A DNA stretch of 64,000 bases from Streptomyces scopuliridis RB72 (lineage in GTDB: Bacteria; Actinomycetota; Actinomycetes; Streptomycetales; Streptomycetaceae): assembly GCF_000718095.1 (NCBI RefSeq), contig NZ_JOEI01000018.1, positions 124,001-188,000 of the forward strand, given 5' to 3'. The notes under the pieces are model-generated. The model saw nothing but the letters and a program-made list of their open reading frames with translations, did not search any database and had not been told where the DNA came from. Shown here piece by piece: positions 19,850 through 27,861 of the stretch; position 1 is the first letter of the stretch, and every line of letters starts with the position of its first letter. A program made the position numbers and the translations under genes.

Positions 19850-21555
19850 GCCCCCGCCTTGGCGGTGCTGACGCCCGCGCCGGGTTTGTCGTCGGGTACG
19901 TCGAGCTGGTCGGTCTCGTGGAATTCGAGTTGTGCGCGCCGGTTGGCGATGAGTCCTTCGGGGCGGAAGCGCATGAGGAGGATGAGCGCGATTCCGAAGC
20001 CGAGGAGCTGGTAGTCCTGGAGGAACTGGAGCTTCGCCGGGATGAGGTAGAGCAGTGAGGCGCCGATGAGGGGTCCGCTGATGGTGCCCATGCCGCCGAG
20101 GATGACGGCGGCGAGCAGGAAGGCGGAGTTCGGCGGGACCGGGCCGGCGAAGACGTACATCTCGGGGACCACGGTGTGCTGGACGTGCGCCTGTACGGTG
20201 CCGGCGAGGCCGGCGAGGGTGGCGCCGAGGGCGAAGGCGATGAGTTTGACGCGGAAGCCGTTGATGCCCATGGCGGTGGCGGCGGTCTCGTCCTCGCGGA
20301 TGGCGACCCAGGCGCGGCCGATACGGGAGTTGCCCGCCCGGCTGAAGACGATCACCACGAGGATCATGGCGAGCAGCATCAGCAGGTAGTAGTTGGCGTA
20401 GGAGCCGAGTTCGAAGCCGAGGACGGTGTGGGATTCGCCGAAGTTGTACCCGAAGAAGTTGAGGTCGGGGATGTTCGGGACACCGTTGGGACCGTTGGTG
20501 ATGCGGGGGCCGGAGACTCCGTCGAGGTTGCCGACGGCGATACGGAAGATCTCTCCGAAGCCGAGGGTGACGATGGCGAGGTAGTCGCCGCGCAGCCGCA
20601 GGGTGGGCGCGCCGATGAGGACGCCGAAGATCAGTGAGACGACGGCGCCGGTGAGGACGGCGGCCCAGAACGGGAAGTGGACATCGAAGACGGACGCGGT
20701 GGTTCCGGAGACGAGGGCGGCCGTGTAGGCGCCGACGCCGAGGAACGCGACGTATCCGAGGTCGAGGAGGCCGGCGAGGCCGACGACGATGTTCAGTCCG
20801 AGGGCGACGGTCGCGAAGATGAGGATGTTGACCGCGATCAGGGTGAACTGGTCGGTGTTCTGGGTGAAGGGGAAGGCCGCGGCGGCGACGAACGCGGCCG
20901 AGACGGCGATCATCCGGTACTTGGTGGTGAGCCCGTTGAGGCGGGCGATGAGGCCGGCCCTGAAGAGCGCGGTGGCGGCGAAGCCGACGGTGAGGAGGTA
21001 GCCGGTGAAGAGTTCGGCGTACTCGGTGTCGATGCCGTAGGTGAAGACGAAGAGCCCGATGGCGAAGGCGGCCACGATGATCAGGATCTCTGCCCAGGAG
21101 GGGAGTTCCTTGGGCCGCGTGGCCTTGCGGGTGTCGTCGGGGAGCAGGAAGGCCGCGACGACGGGGATGACGGTGGCGACCGCCGCGACGAATCCGCCGG
21201 GTTCGAGGTTGACGACTCCGCCGAGTTCGACCGCGATGGCGATGACGGTGAACCAGGTGGTGGCCAGGGCTCCGAGGGCGAAGAGCTGGAGCGCCTTGGT
21301 GGAGCCGGTGGGGGTGAGCCAGCGCAGGCCCTTGACGCCGAGTGCGGAGAGCGCGAAGAGCGCGATGAGCAGACCGGCGGTGAGGGTGAGGACCTGGAGG
21401 CCGCCCGGGTAGCCGTAGACGGTGAGGTCGCCGGGGAACTCGGCGGTGTAGGTCCAGGAGAGGAAGGTGCTGGCTACGGTGGCGATGCCGCCGGCGAGGG
21501 CGAGTACGCGCAACTGCGTGGTGCGGGAGGAGGCTGTGTCGGTCATAGTTCTCAC
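19846..21555 (-). CDS. livM: Branched-chain amino acid ABC transporter permease LivM
   Basis: 569 residues from GTG at 21555, overlapping the livH stop as GTGA; ATG at 21546 is possible. It is a multi-spanning membrane protein. The first 200 residues carry additional transmembrane helices not found in short LivM proteins. The conserved permease core follows, with AVNILIFATVALGLNIVVGLAG, the EAA-like loop GAPTLRLRGDYLAIVTLGFGE, and a second loop around RIGRAWVAIREDETAATAMG. It pairs with LivH to form the channel. Confidence 0.93.
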   Translation of the reverse strand: MRTMTDTASSRTTQLRVLALAGGIATVASTFLSWTYTAEFPGDLTVYGYPGGLQVLTLTAGLLIALFALSALGVKGLRWLTPTGSTKALQLFALGALATTWFTVIAIAVELGGVVNLEPGGFVAAVATVIPVVAAFLLPDDTRKATRPKELPSWAEILIIVAAFAIGLFVFTYGIDTEYAELFTGYLLTVGFAATALFRAGLIARLNGLTTKYRMIAVSAAFVAAAAFPFTQNTDQFTLIAVNILIFATVALGLNIVVGLAGLLDLGYVAFLGVGAYTAALVSGTTASVFDVHFPFWAAVLTGAVVSLIFGVLIGAPTLRLRGDYLAIVTLGFGEIFRIAVGNLDGVSGPRITNGPNGVPNIPDLNFFGYNFGESHTVLGFELGSYANYYLLMLLAMILVVIVFSRAGNSRIGRAWVAIREDETAATAMGINGFRVKLIAFALGATLAGLAGTVQAHVQHTVVPEMYVFAGPVPPNSAFLLAAVILGGMGTISGPLIGASLLYLIPAKLQFLQDYQLLGFGIALILLMRFRPEGLIANRRAQLEFHETDQLDVPDDKPGAGVSTAKAGA

Positions 21556-22484
21556 GCCCGATCCGCGACGCGCTCACCGAGCAGGCCCTGTGGCCTGACG
21601 AGGAGTACGACGATGAGAAGTACGAACGCCCAGACGTTGGCCCAGGCGCCGCCGCCGAGCTGCTGCATGCCGGGGATTTCCTCGATGTAGGCGATCGACA
21701 TGGCTTCGGCGAGGCCGAGGACGACGCCGCCGACCATGGCTCCGTAGATGTTGCCGATGCCTCCGAGGACGGCGGCGGTGAACGCCTTGAGTCCGAGGAG
21801 GAAGCCCATCTCGAAGTTGATCTGGCCCTTGTCGAGTCCGTAGGCGACCGCGGCGACCGCGGCGAAGGCGGCGCCGATGGCGAAGGCCATCACGATGATG
21901 CGGTCGGTGTTGATGCCCATGAGCTTGGCGGTGTCCCGGTCCTGGGACGTGGCCTGCATGGCGCGTCCGCTGCGGCTCTTGGAGACGAAGACGCCGAGGG
22001 CGAGCATGCACAGGGGGGCGAGGACGAAGATGAAGGCGTCGGCCCGCTGGATGTAGAGGTTGTCGGTCAGCTGGAAGGACTCACCCTTGAATTCGGGGAA
22101 GCTGACGGCCTTCTTGGCGTCGGGGTAGAAGGCCCAGATGAGCTGCTGCAGTGTGATGGACAGGCCGATCGCGGTGATCAGCGGCGCGAGCCTGGGTGCT
22201 CCGCGCAGGGGGCGGTAGGCGAAGCGTTCGGCGGCGGTGGCCACGGCCACCGCGGCTATGGCGCCACCTATGATCATGAGCGGGATCGCCACCAGCAGGG
22301 AGGTTCCGCCGGGGAGCCAGGTGTAGGTGGTGAGGGCACCGAAGCCCCCGATCATGAAGATCTCGCCATGGGCGAAGTTGATGAGCTGGACGATGCCGTA
22401 GACCATGGTGTACCCAATGGCGATCAAGCCGTAAAGGGCACCGAGGGCAAGGCCGTTGGCCAGCTGTTGCGGCAGTTCGTTCAC
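21552..22484 (-). CDS. livH: Branched-chain amino acid ABC transporter permease LivH
   Basis: 310 residues from GTG at 22484, with GGAGG upstream. About eight transmembrane helices are visible. The N-terminal ANGLALGALYGLIAIGYTMV, then INFAHGEIFMIGGF, is the LivH signature. The cytoplasmic EAA loop is GRAMQATSQDRDTAKLMGIN. It is the first gene of the permease-ATPase unit and lies about 100 bases after livK, from which a strong hairpin separates it. Confidence 0.95.
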   Translation of the reverse strand: MNELPQQLANGLALGALYGLIAIGYTMVYGIVQLINFAHGEIFMIGGFGALTTYTWLPGGTSLLVAIPLMIIGGAIAAVAVATAAERFAYRPLRGAPRLAPLITAIGLSITLQQLIWAFYPDAKKAVSFPEFKGESFQLTDNLYIQRADAFIFVLAPLCMLALGVFVSKSRSGRAMQATSQDRDTAKLMGINTDRIIVMAFAIGAAFAAVAAVAYGLDKGQINFEMGFLLGLKAFTAAVLGGIGNIYGAMVGGVVLGLAEAMSIAYIEEIPGMQQLGGGAWANVWAFVLLIVVLLVRPQGLLGERVADRA

Positions 22485-22517
22485 CGCAGGGCCTCCGATG
22501 AGCGTGTCGGATATGAC

Positions 22518-22551
22518 ACCGCGCGAGGGCGCTGTTGCGCCCTCGCGCGGT
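22518..22551 (-). terminator. Perfect 15-bp hairpin between livK and livH
   Basis: ACCGCGCGAGGGCGC and GCGCCCTCGCGCGGT pair perfectly around TGTT. Between a binding-protein gene and its permease genes such a hairpin usually stabilises the upstream mRNA or partly terminates transcription, giving excess binding protein. Confidence 0.8.
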
Positions 22552-22583
22552 CCGGTCGTGTTGTGGGGGCCGTGTCCGGGAGG

Positions 22584-23813
22584 TCAGTCCTCGAACGTGG
22601 CGCTCTTGACGTCCTTCCAGGTACCGCCTTCGACCTTGTACACGGTGAGCTGCTTGTTGGTGGTGTCGCCGTACTCGTCGAAGGAGACCTTGCCGGTCAC
22701 ACCGTCGAAGCTGACCTTGCTGGTGGCCTCGACGACCTGCTTGCGGGCGTCGTCGGGGAGCTTGCCGTCGTTGGCGGCGACGACGGCCTTGACGGCCTGG
22801 ATGATCGTCCAGCCGGCGTCGTACGAGTAGCCGCCGTAGGCCGCGTACGGGTCCTTGTAGCCGCCGGCCGCGTAGTCGGCGATGAACTTCTTGGCGGTGT
22901 CGAGCTTCTCCACGGGGTAGCCGATGGAGGTGGCGAAGTCGCCGTCGTTCGACTCACCGGAGGCCGAGATGAAGTTCGGGTCGTAGATGCCGTCGCCACC
23001 CATGGTGGGGATCTTGGCGCCCGTCTTCTTGATCTGGTCGGAGAGCAGTCCGCCTTCGGGGTACTGGCCACCGAAGTAGACGGAGTCGGCGCCCGCGGCC
23101 TTGACCTTGTCGGCGGTGGAGGAGAAGTCGGTCTCCTTGACCGTGACGTGGTCGGTGCCGACGACCGTGCCGCCGAGGCGCTTGAACTCCTCGGAGAAGA
23201 TCGCGGCGAGGCCGGCGCCGTAGGTCTGCTTGTCGTCGACGACGAAGACCTTCCGCTTCTTGGCGTCGTTGTAGTAGTACTGCGCGGCGAATTTGCCCTG
23301 GACGACGTCCGTGGCGGCCGTGCGGAAGTACGACGCGAAGGGACGCTTGAGGTCGCCCTTGGCCCAGTTGTCGCCCTGGCTCAGCGACGGGTTGGTGTTG
23401 GCGGGGGAGACCTGGAGCAGGTTGGCGGAGTTGAAGACGCCCTGCATCGACTGGGCGACGCCGGAGTTCAGCGGGCCGACGACGCCGAGGACGTCCTTGT
23501 TGCCGACGAGCTTGGTGGCGTTGGCCTGGCCGGAGGCCGGGACGGCCTGGTCGTCGAGGGCCTCGATCTTGAACTCGACGCCGGGGACCTCGTTGGTCTT
23601 GTTCGCGGTCTTGGCGGCGAGGTCGACCGAGTTCTTGATGCCCTGGCCGAGCGCGGAGAGCGATCCGGTGAGCGGCGCGTCGACACCGATGACGACGGTT
23701 ATCTTGTCGCTTCCCCCGGTGCTCTTGCCTTCGTCGCGAGAACCACAAGCGGTGAGTGTGAGTGCTCCCGTGGTGATCACGGTGGTGAGGATGAGCAAGG
23801 AACGGTGTCGCAC
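22584..23813 (-). CDS. livK: Branched-chain amino acid-binding lipoprotein LivK
   Basis: 409 residues from GTG, with GAAAGGA before it. The signal peptide ends in the lipobox LTAC, so the mature protein is anchored to the outer face of the membrane. The type I periplasmic-binding fold begins ITVVIGVDAPLTGSLSALGQG and continues with GVVGPLNSGVAQ, SPANTNPSL and VFVVDDKQTYGAGLA, all typical of Leu/Ile/Val receptors. It delivers substrate to LivHM. The promoter should lie in the 414-bp region upstream. Confidence 0.95.
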   Translation of the reverse strand: MRHRSLLILTTVITTGALTLTACGSRDEGKSTGGSDKITVVIGVDAPLTGSLSALGQGIKNSVDLAAKTANKTNEVPGVEFKIEALDDQAVPASGQANATKLVGNKDVLGVVGPLNSGVAQSMQGVFNSANLLQVSPANTNPSLSQGDNWAKGDLKRPFASYFRTAATDVVQGKFAAQYYYNDAKKRKVFVVDDKQTYGAGLAAIFSEEFKRLGGTVVGTDHVTVKETDFSSTADKVKAAGADSVYFGGQYPEGGLLSDQIKKTGAKIPTMGGDGIYDPNFISASGESNDGDFATSIGYPVEKLDTAKKFIADYAAGGYKDPYAAYGGYSYDAGWTIIQAVKAVVAANDGKLPDDARKQVVEATSKVSFDGVTGKVSFDEYGDTTNKQLTVYKVEGGTWKDVKSATFED

Positions 23814-24227
23814 GATGAATCCTTTCCCTGGCGCGGCCTCCTCTGCTGAGGTGCCGTTCGCGTTCGCCGGGCTGCTCTGGCGGGTAGGTGGAGCGAGCCG
23901 AATGCCTGTCCGGCGGCGCGGTGACTGGCCGTGACTCTAAGCGCAGGTGAGGGGGTCGTGGAGTGGTGCGCGAAGGATGTGACTGTCTTGTTATGCCGGG
24001 GCCAACGCTTGGCGGCCACAGCCGGGGCGAATGGGGCGTTTCCGTGCTTTCTCAAAACGACCACATGGTGAGAACGCGCAGTTCCGCTAAGGTACTTGGG
24101 CCCATTTTGGTGCTGACTGCCCAATCGGGCACGGGAGGGCGGGAAAGCGGGCAGCGCGGATGTGTGTGCGGGCGGCGTGAGCGTCCTCGTTCACCTGGTT
24201 GTTACACAGCGTGATGTCGGGCGGGGG
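23814..24227. other. Gene-free stretch upstream of livK
   Basis: These 414 bases lie between two minus-strand genes and must hold the livK promoter. I see no convincing coding frame on either strand and no clear -35/-10 pair. A short inverted repeat TTCTCA/TGAGAA spans about 24047-24072. Confidence 0.5.
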
Positions 24228-24686
24228 TCACGGAGGTGGTGTGCCGGTCGCTGTCCAGTCCGGTTCGCGCCAATTCTCCGAGCTGCCCGTGGCGCCGTTC
24301 GCGGCGGCGCACTTTTCCGCGGTCCTGCGGTCGATCAGAGCCCCGGCCGCCGCGCCGCCGTGCTTCGCCTGCTCGGCGCGCGCCGCGGCCACGACCTCTT
24401 CGTGAATGGCGTACTGCTCATTCGACAGCCCCTTCTGTTCCCAGTCGAGCCCTGCCCACTCGGAGCCCTTGAGGGCTTCCTTCGCCCAGTACGAGACGAG
24501 TGCGGCGCAGATCTCGGCGGGGGTGCTGCGGTGTGCGGCGGGGGTGGCGCCCGGATCGGGCGCGGCGGTCCCGCCACCGCCGCAACCGGTCAGCGCGCCG
24601 CCGAGGAGGGCGGCGCAGAGCGCGAGCGCGCGTCGGCCCGCGCATCGGCCGGCCGGGCGGAACCCGCGCTGTCCGGCCGTGGTCAT
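24228..24686 (-). CDS. Small lipoprotein of unknown function
   Basis: 152 residues from ATG at 24686. A basic N-terminus is followed by the hydrophobic stretch LALCAALLGGAL and lipobox LTGC, so the mature protein is a membrane-anchored lipoprotein. The mature part starts with a Gly/Pro/Ala linker, then a helical domain (EICAALVSYWAKEALKG, then YAIHEEVVAAARAEQAK) with a possible Cys pair, IC and KC, that could form a disulfide. I recognise no family. The promoter is directly against the ATG, so the mRNA is probably leaderless and transcribed separately from the upstream thioesterase. Confidence 0.75.
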   Translation of the reverse strand: MTTAGQRGFRPAGRCAGRRALALCAALLGGALTGCGGGGTAAPDPGATPAAHRSTPAEICAALVSYWAKEALKGSEWAGLDWEQKGLSNEQYAIHEEVVAAARAEQAKHGGAAAGALIDRRTAEKCAAANGATGSSENWREPDWTATGTPPP

Positions 24687-24692
24687 GGGCGC

Positions 24693-24721
24693 AGGGTAGG
24701 CGGTGCTCCGGGCACGCACAA
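24693..24721 (-). promoter_or_regulatory. Promoter of the small lipoprotein gene, leaderless arrangement
   Basis: On the minus strand TTGTGC (24721-24716), a 17-base spacer and TACCCT (24698-24693) are followed by only 6 bases before ATG, so transcription should start at or next to the A of ATG. The -35 hexamer overlaps the foot of the upstream terminator hairpin. Confidence 0.6.
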
Positions 24722-24755
24722 GGGCGCGTACGGGCATTCCCGTACGCGCCCTTGT
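24718..24755 (-). terminator. Perfect 17-bp hairpin after the thioesterase gene
   Basis: ACAAGGGCGCGTACGGG and CCCGTACGCGCCCTTGT pair without mismatch around a 4-base loop, 48 bases past the thioesterase stop. Confidence 0.85.
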
Positions 24756-24802
24756 CGGTGGGGCGGGTGGGCCGAGTGTTCCGGCCGTTACTTGGGCGGC
24801 GT

Positions 24803-25282
24803 CTACTTGGGCGCGGCGTCCGTGCCGGTTCCGGCGTCGCGCAGCAGGCAGGTCAGCCGGGCGGTGCAGACCCGCTTGTCCCGCTCGTCCGTGATGACGA
24901 TCTCGTACGTCGCGGTGGAGCGGCCGCGGTGGACGGGGGTGGCGACGCCCGTGACCAGTCCGCTCCGTGCGCCCCGGTGGTGGGTGCAGTTGAGGTCCAC
25001 GCCGACAGCGATCTTGCTCGCGCCGCCGTGCAGCATGGAGCCGATGGAGCCGAGCGTCTCGGCGAGGACGGCGGAGGCGCCGCCGTGCAGCAGCCCGTAC
25101 GGCTGGGTGTTGCCCTCCACCGGCATGGTGCCGACGACGCGTTCCGCGGCGGCCTCGACGATCTGCACCCCCATGCGCGTGCCGAGATGGCCCGCGGAGA
25201 AGAGCGCGGGCAGATCGACGCCGAGCAGGGCGTACTCGTCGATGATCTCCTGAGGGAACTTCGTGGAGGGCTGCTCACCCAT
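24803..25282 (-). CDS. PaaI-type hotdog-fold acyl-CoA thioesterase
   Basis: 159 residues from ATG at 25282. It shows the hotdog thioesterase pattern: GTMPVEGNTQPYGLLHGGASAVLAE (with the family His-Gly-Gly turn), then GVDLNCTHHRGARSGLVTGVA, and the closing strand TARLTCLL. PaaI/DUF4442-like enzymes hydrolyse small aryl- or acyl-CoA thioesters in the cytoplasm. No phenylacetate genes are nearby, so the substrate is unknown. An inverted repeat resembling TetR-type operators of acyl-CoA metabolism lies about 80 bases upstream. Confidence 0.88.
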   Translation of the reverse strand: MGEQPSTKFPQEIIDEYALLGVDLPALFSAGHLGTRMGVQIVEAAAERVVGTMPVEGNTQPYGLLHGGASAVLAETLGSIGSMLHGGASKIAVGVDLNCTHHRGARSGLVTGVATPVHRGRSTATYEIVITDERDKRVCTARLTCLLRDAGTGTDAAPK

Positions 25283-25358
25283 GGGCCCGGCTCCGATCGG
25301 CTGCGGTGATGGCGTACGGGGGGTGCGTGCTCTGTGCACCGTCTTGCATATCAGATGA

Positions 25359-25374
25359 CTGAGCAAACGCTTAG
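25359..25374. promoter_or_regulatory. Operator-like inverted repeat upstream of the thioesterase gene
   Basis: CTGAGC, AAAC, GCTTAG is an inverted repeat with 5 of 6 pairs. Its AGC(N4)GCT core resembles sites bound by TetR-family regulators of fatty-acid and aryl-CoA genes. No such regulator gene is in the window. Confidence 0.35.
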
Positions 25375-25392
25375 CCCGGCCGCTTCATTCCG

Positions 25393-27657
25393 CTACTCGA
25401 AGCGCACGACGACGGACTTGCTCGTCGGGGTGTTGCTCGTGTCGGCCGTGGCGTCGAGCGGCACCAGCACGTTGGTCTCCGGGTAGTAGGCGGCCGCGCA
25501 GCCGCGCGCGGTCGGATAGTGCACCACCCGGAAGCCCGGGGCCCGGCGCTCGACACCGTCCTTCCACTCACTGACGATGTCGGTGAACGCGCCGTCGGCG
25601 AGGCCGAGTTCGCGCGCGTCGTCGGGGTTGACCATGACGATACGGCGGCCGCCCTTGATGCCGCGATAGCGGTCGTCCAGCCCGTAGATGGTGGTGTTGT
25701 ACTGGTCGTGCGAGCGCATCGTCTGGAGCAGCAGCCGGCCCTCGGGCAGCTTGGGGTACTCCACGGGCGCGGCGGTGAAGTTGGCCTTGCCGGTGGCGGT
25801 GGGGAAGCGGCGCTCGTCGCGTGGCGCGTGCGGCAGTTCGAAGCCGCCGGGGCGGGCGACCCGCGCGTTGAAGTCCTCGAAGCCGGGGACGACGCGCGCG
25901 ATCCGGTCGCGGATGTTCGCGTAGTCCTTCTCGAAGTCCTCCCAGGGCGTGGTCGAGGAGGGGCCGAGGACGGCGCGCGCCATGCCGGTGATGATGGCGG
26001 GCTCGGAGAGCAGATGAGGGCTCGCGGGCGGCAGGTTGCCGCGCGAGGCGTGCACCATGCCCATGGAGTCCTCGACAGTGACGATCTGCTTGACGCCGGC
26101 CTGGATGTCCTTGTCGGTGCGGCCGAGTGTGGGCAGGATCAGTGCGCGTACGCCGGTGACCACATGCGAGCGGTTGAGCTTGGTGGACACGTGCACCGTC
26201 AGCCGGGTGTTGCGCATCGCGGCCTCGGTGACCTCGGTGTCGGGCGTCGCTCCGACGAAATTGCCGCCCATGGCGAAGAAGACCTTGGCGTCGCCGTCGC
26301 GCATCGCCTCGATGGAGCGCACCACGTCATAGCCGTGGTGGCGGGGCGAGGTGATGGAGAACTCCCGGTCCAGGGCGTCGAGAAAGGCCGGATCGGGCCG
26401 CTCGAAGATGCCCATCGTGCGGTCGCCCTGCACATTGGAGTGTCCGCGCACCGGGCAGACCCCGGCGCCGGGGCGGCCGATGTTGCCGCGCAGCAGCAGG
26501 AAGTTGACGACTTCGCGGATGGTCGGCACGGAGTGCTTGTGCTGGGTCAGGCCCATCGCCCAGCAGACGATGGTGCGCTTCGAGGCGAGGGCCATCTCGG
26601 CGGCCCGCTCGATCTCGGCCCGCTGGAGGCCGGTGGCGACGAGGGTCTCGTCCCAGTCGGCGGCGAGCGCGGCGGCCCTGAACTCCTCGTACCCGTGAGT
26701 GTGTTCCTCGACGAACGCCTCGTCGACGGCGCCCGGGGTCTCCAGGACGAGCCGGTTGAGCAGCCGGAACAGCGCTTGGTCGCCGCCGATGCGGATCTGC
26801 AGGAAGAGGTCGGTGAGGGCGGCGCCCCTGACCATACCGAGCGGGGTCTGCGGGTTCTTGAACCGCTCAAGACCGGCTTCGGGCAGCGGGTTCACCGAGA
26901 TGATCTTCGCACCGGCGGCCTTGGCCTTCTCCAGCGCGGAGAGCATCCGGGGGTGGTTGGTGCCCGGGTTCTGGCCGGCGACGATGATCAGATCGGCCTG
27001 GTGCATGTCGTCGAGGGAGACGCTGCCCTTGCCTATGCCGATGGTCTCCGAGAGGGCGGAGCCGGAGGACTCGTGGCACATGTTCGAGCAGTCGGGCAGG
27101 TTGTTCGTGCCGAACTCGCGCGCGAAGAGCTGGAGGAGGAACGCGGCCTCGTTGCTGGTGCGCCCCGAGGTGTAGAAGCAGGCCTCGTCGGGTGAGCCGA
27201 GGGCGTTGAGCTCCTCGGCGATGATCGCGAAGGCGCGCTCCCAGCTGATGGGTTCGTACTGGTCGGCGCCCTCGGGCAGATACATCGGGTGGGTGATCCG
27301 GCCCTGCTGGCCGAGCCAGTAGCCGCTTCGCTCGAAGAGGTCGGACACCGGGTGCTCGGCGAAGAACTCCGGCGTGACCCTGCGTACGGTCGCCTCCTCC
27401 GCGACGGCCTTGGCGCCGTTCTCGCAGAACTCGGCGGTGTGCCGGTGGTCGCCCTCGGGCCAGGCGCAGCCGGGACAGTCGAAACCGTTCTTCTGGTTGA
27501 CCTTCAGGAGTGTCCGCGCGGTCCGGCGCGCGCCCATCTGCTGGTGCGAGATGAGCAGGGAATGCGCGACCGCGGGGATTCCCGCCGCGGCGTGCTTGGG
27601 GGCCTTTACCTGTGGCGAATCCTGTACCGGATCACCTGCCGGCGGCTTGCTGGCCAT
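25393..27657 (-). CDS. FdhF/YdeP-family molybdopterin oxidoreductase
   Basis: 754 residues from ATG at 27657 (GGAG 6 bases before; GTG at 27660 is possible). It is a formate-dehydrogenase-like molybdopterin protein of the YdeP branch. The N-terminal segment FDCPGCAWPEGD, with a further Cys in EFCENGAK, replaces the classic 4Fe-4S CxxC motif. Cofactor-binding segments follow: FYTSGRTSNEAAFLLQLFAR, NNLPDCSNMCHESSG, VAGQNPGTNHPRML and CPVRGHSNVQGDRTMG. The C-terminal dinucleotide-binding domain is near LLLQTMRSHDQYNTTIYG. The physiological substrate of this branch is not settled. A strong palindrome sits in its promoter. Confidence 0.9.
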   Translation of the reverse strand: MASKPPAGDPVQDSPQVKAPKHAAAGIPAVAHSLLISHQQMGARRTARTLLKVNQKNGFDCPGCAWPEGDHRHTAEFCENGAKAVAEEATVRRVTPEFFAEHPVSDLFERSGYWLGQQGRITHPMYLPEGADQYEPISWERAFAIIAEELNALGSPDEACFYTSGRTSNEAAFLLQLFAREFGTNNLPDCSNMCHESSGSALSETIGIGKGSVSLDDMHQADLIIVAGQNPGTNHPRMLSALEKAKAAGAKIISVNPLPEAGLERFKNPQTPLGMVRGAALTDLFLQIRIGGDQALFRLLNRLVLETPGAVDEAFVEEHTHGYEEFRAAALAADWDETLVATGLQRAEIERAAEMALASKRTIVCWAMGLTQHKHSVPTIREVVNFLLLRGNIGRPGAGVCPVRGHSNVQGDRTMGIFERPDPAFLDALDREFSITSPRHHGYDVVRSIEAMRDGDAKVFFAMGGNFVGATPDTEVTEAAMRNTRLTVHVSTKLNRSHVVTGVRALILPTLGRTDKDIQAGVKQIVTVEDSMGMVHASRGNLPPASPHLLSEPAIITGMARAVLGPSSTTPWEDFEKDYANIRDRIARVVPGFEDFNARVARPGGFELPHAPRDERRFPTATGKANFTAAPVEYPKLPEGRLLLQTMRSHDQYNTTIYGLDDRYRGIKGGRRIVMVNPDDARELGLADGAFTDIVSEWKDGVERRAPGFRVVHYPTARGCAAAYYPETNVLVPLDATADTSNTPTSKSVVVRFE

Positions 27658-27690
27658 CACGCTCTCCTTGAGCTCAGTGAGGCTGAAACA

Positions 27691-27711
27691 GATTGTCTAC
27701 AGTAGACAATC
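27691..27711. promoter_or_regulatory. Near-perfect operator palindrome upstream of the YdeP-like gene
   Basis: GATTGTCTAC and GTAGACAATC are exact reverse complements around a single base, 34 bases before the start codon. The TTGTCTAC half-site is AT-richer than its surroundings and has the symmetry of GntR (FadR-type) operators. A repressor bound here would overlap the promoter. Confidence 0.7.
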
Positions 27712-27861
27712 TTCTCACGCCTCTGTGGCCACGATACGTCCGGCCCATGTCTGACTCGTCACGCGCGCAAGGCGGATGGGGACGGGAAGAGAGGGGTACG
27801 GGGCCGCCGCCGGCCGTCCGGGCGGCCGGGATTGTCAGTGCGACGTGGCAGGATCGGGTGC

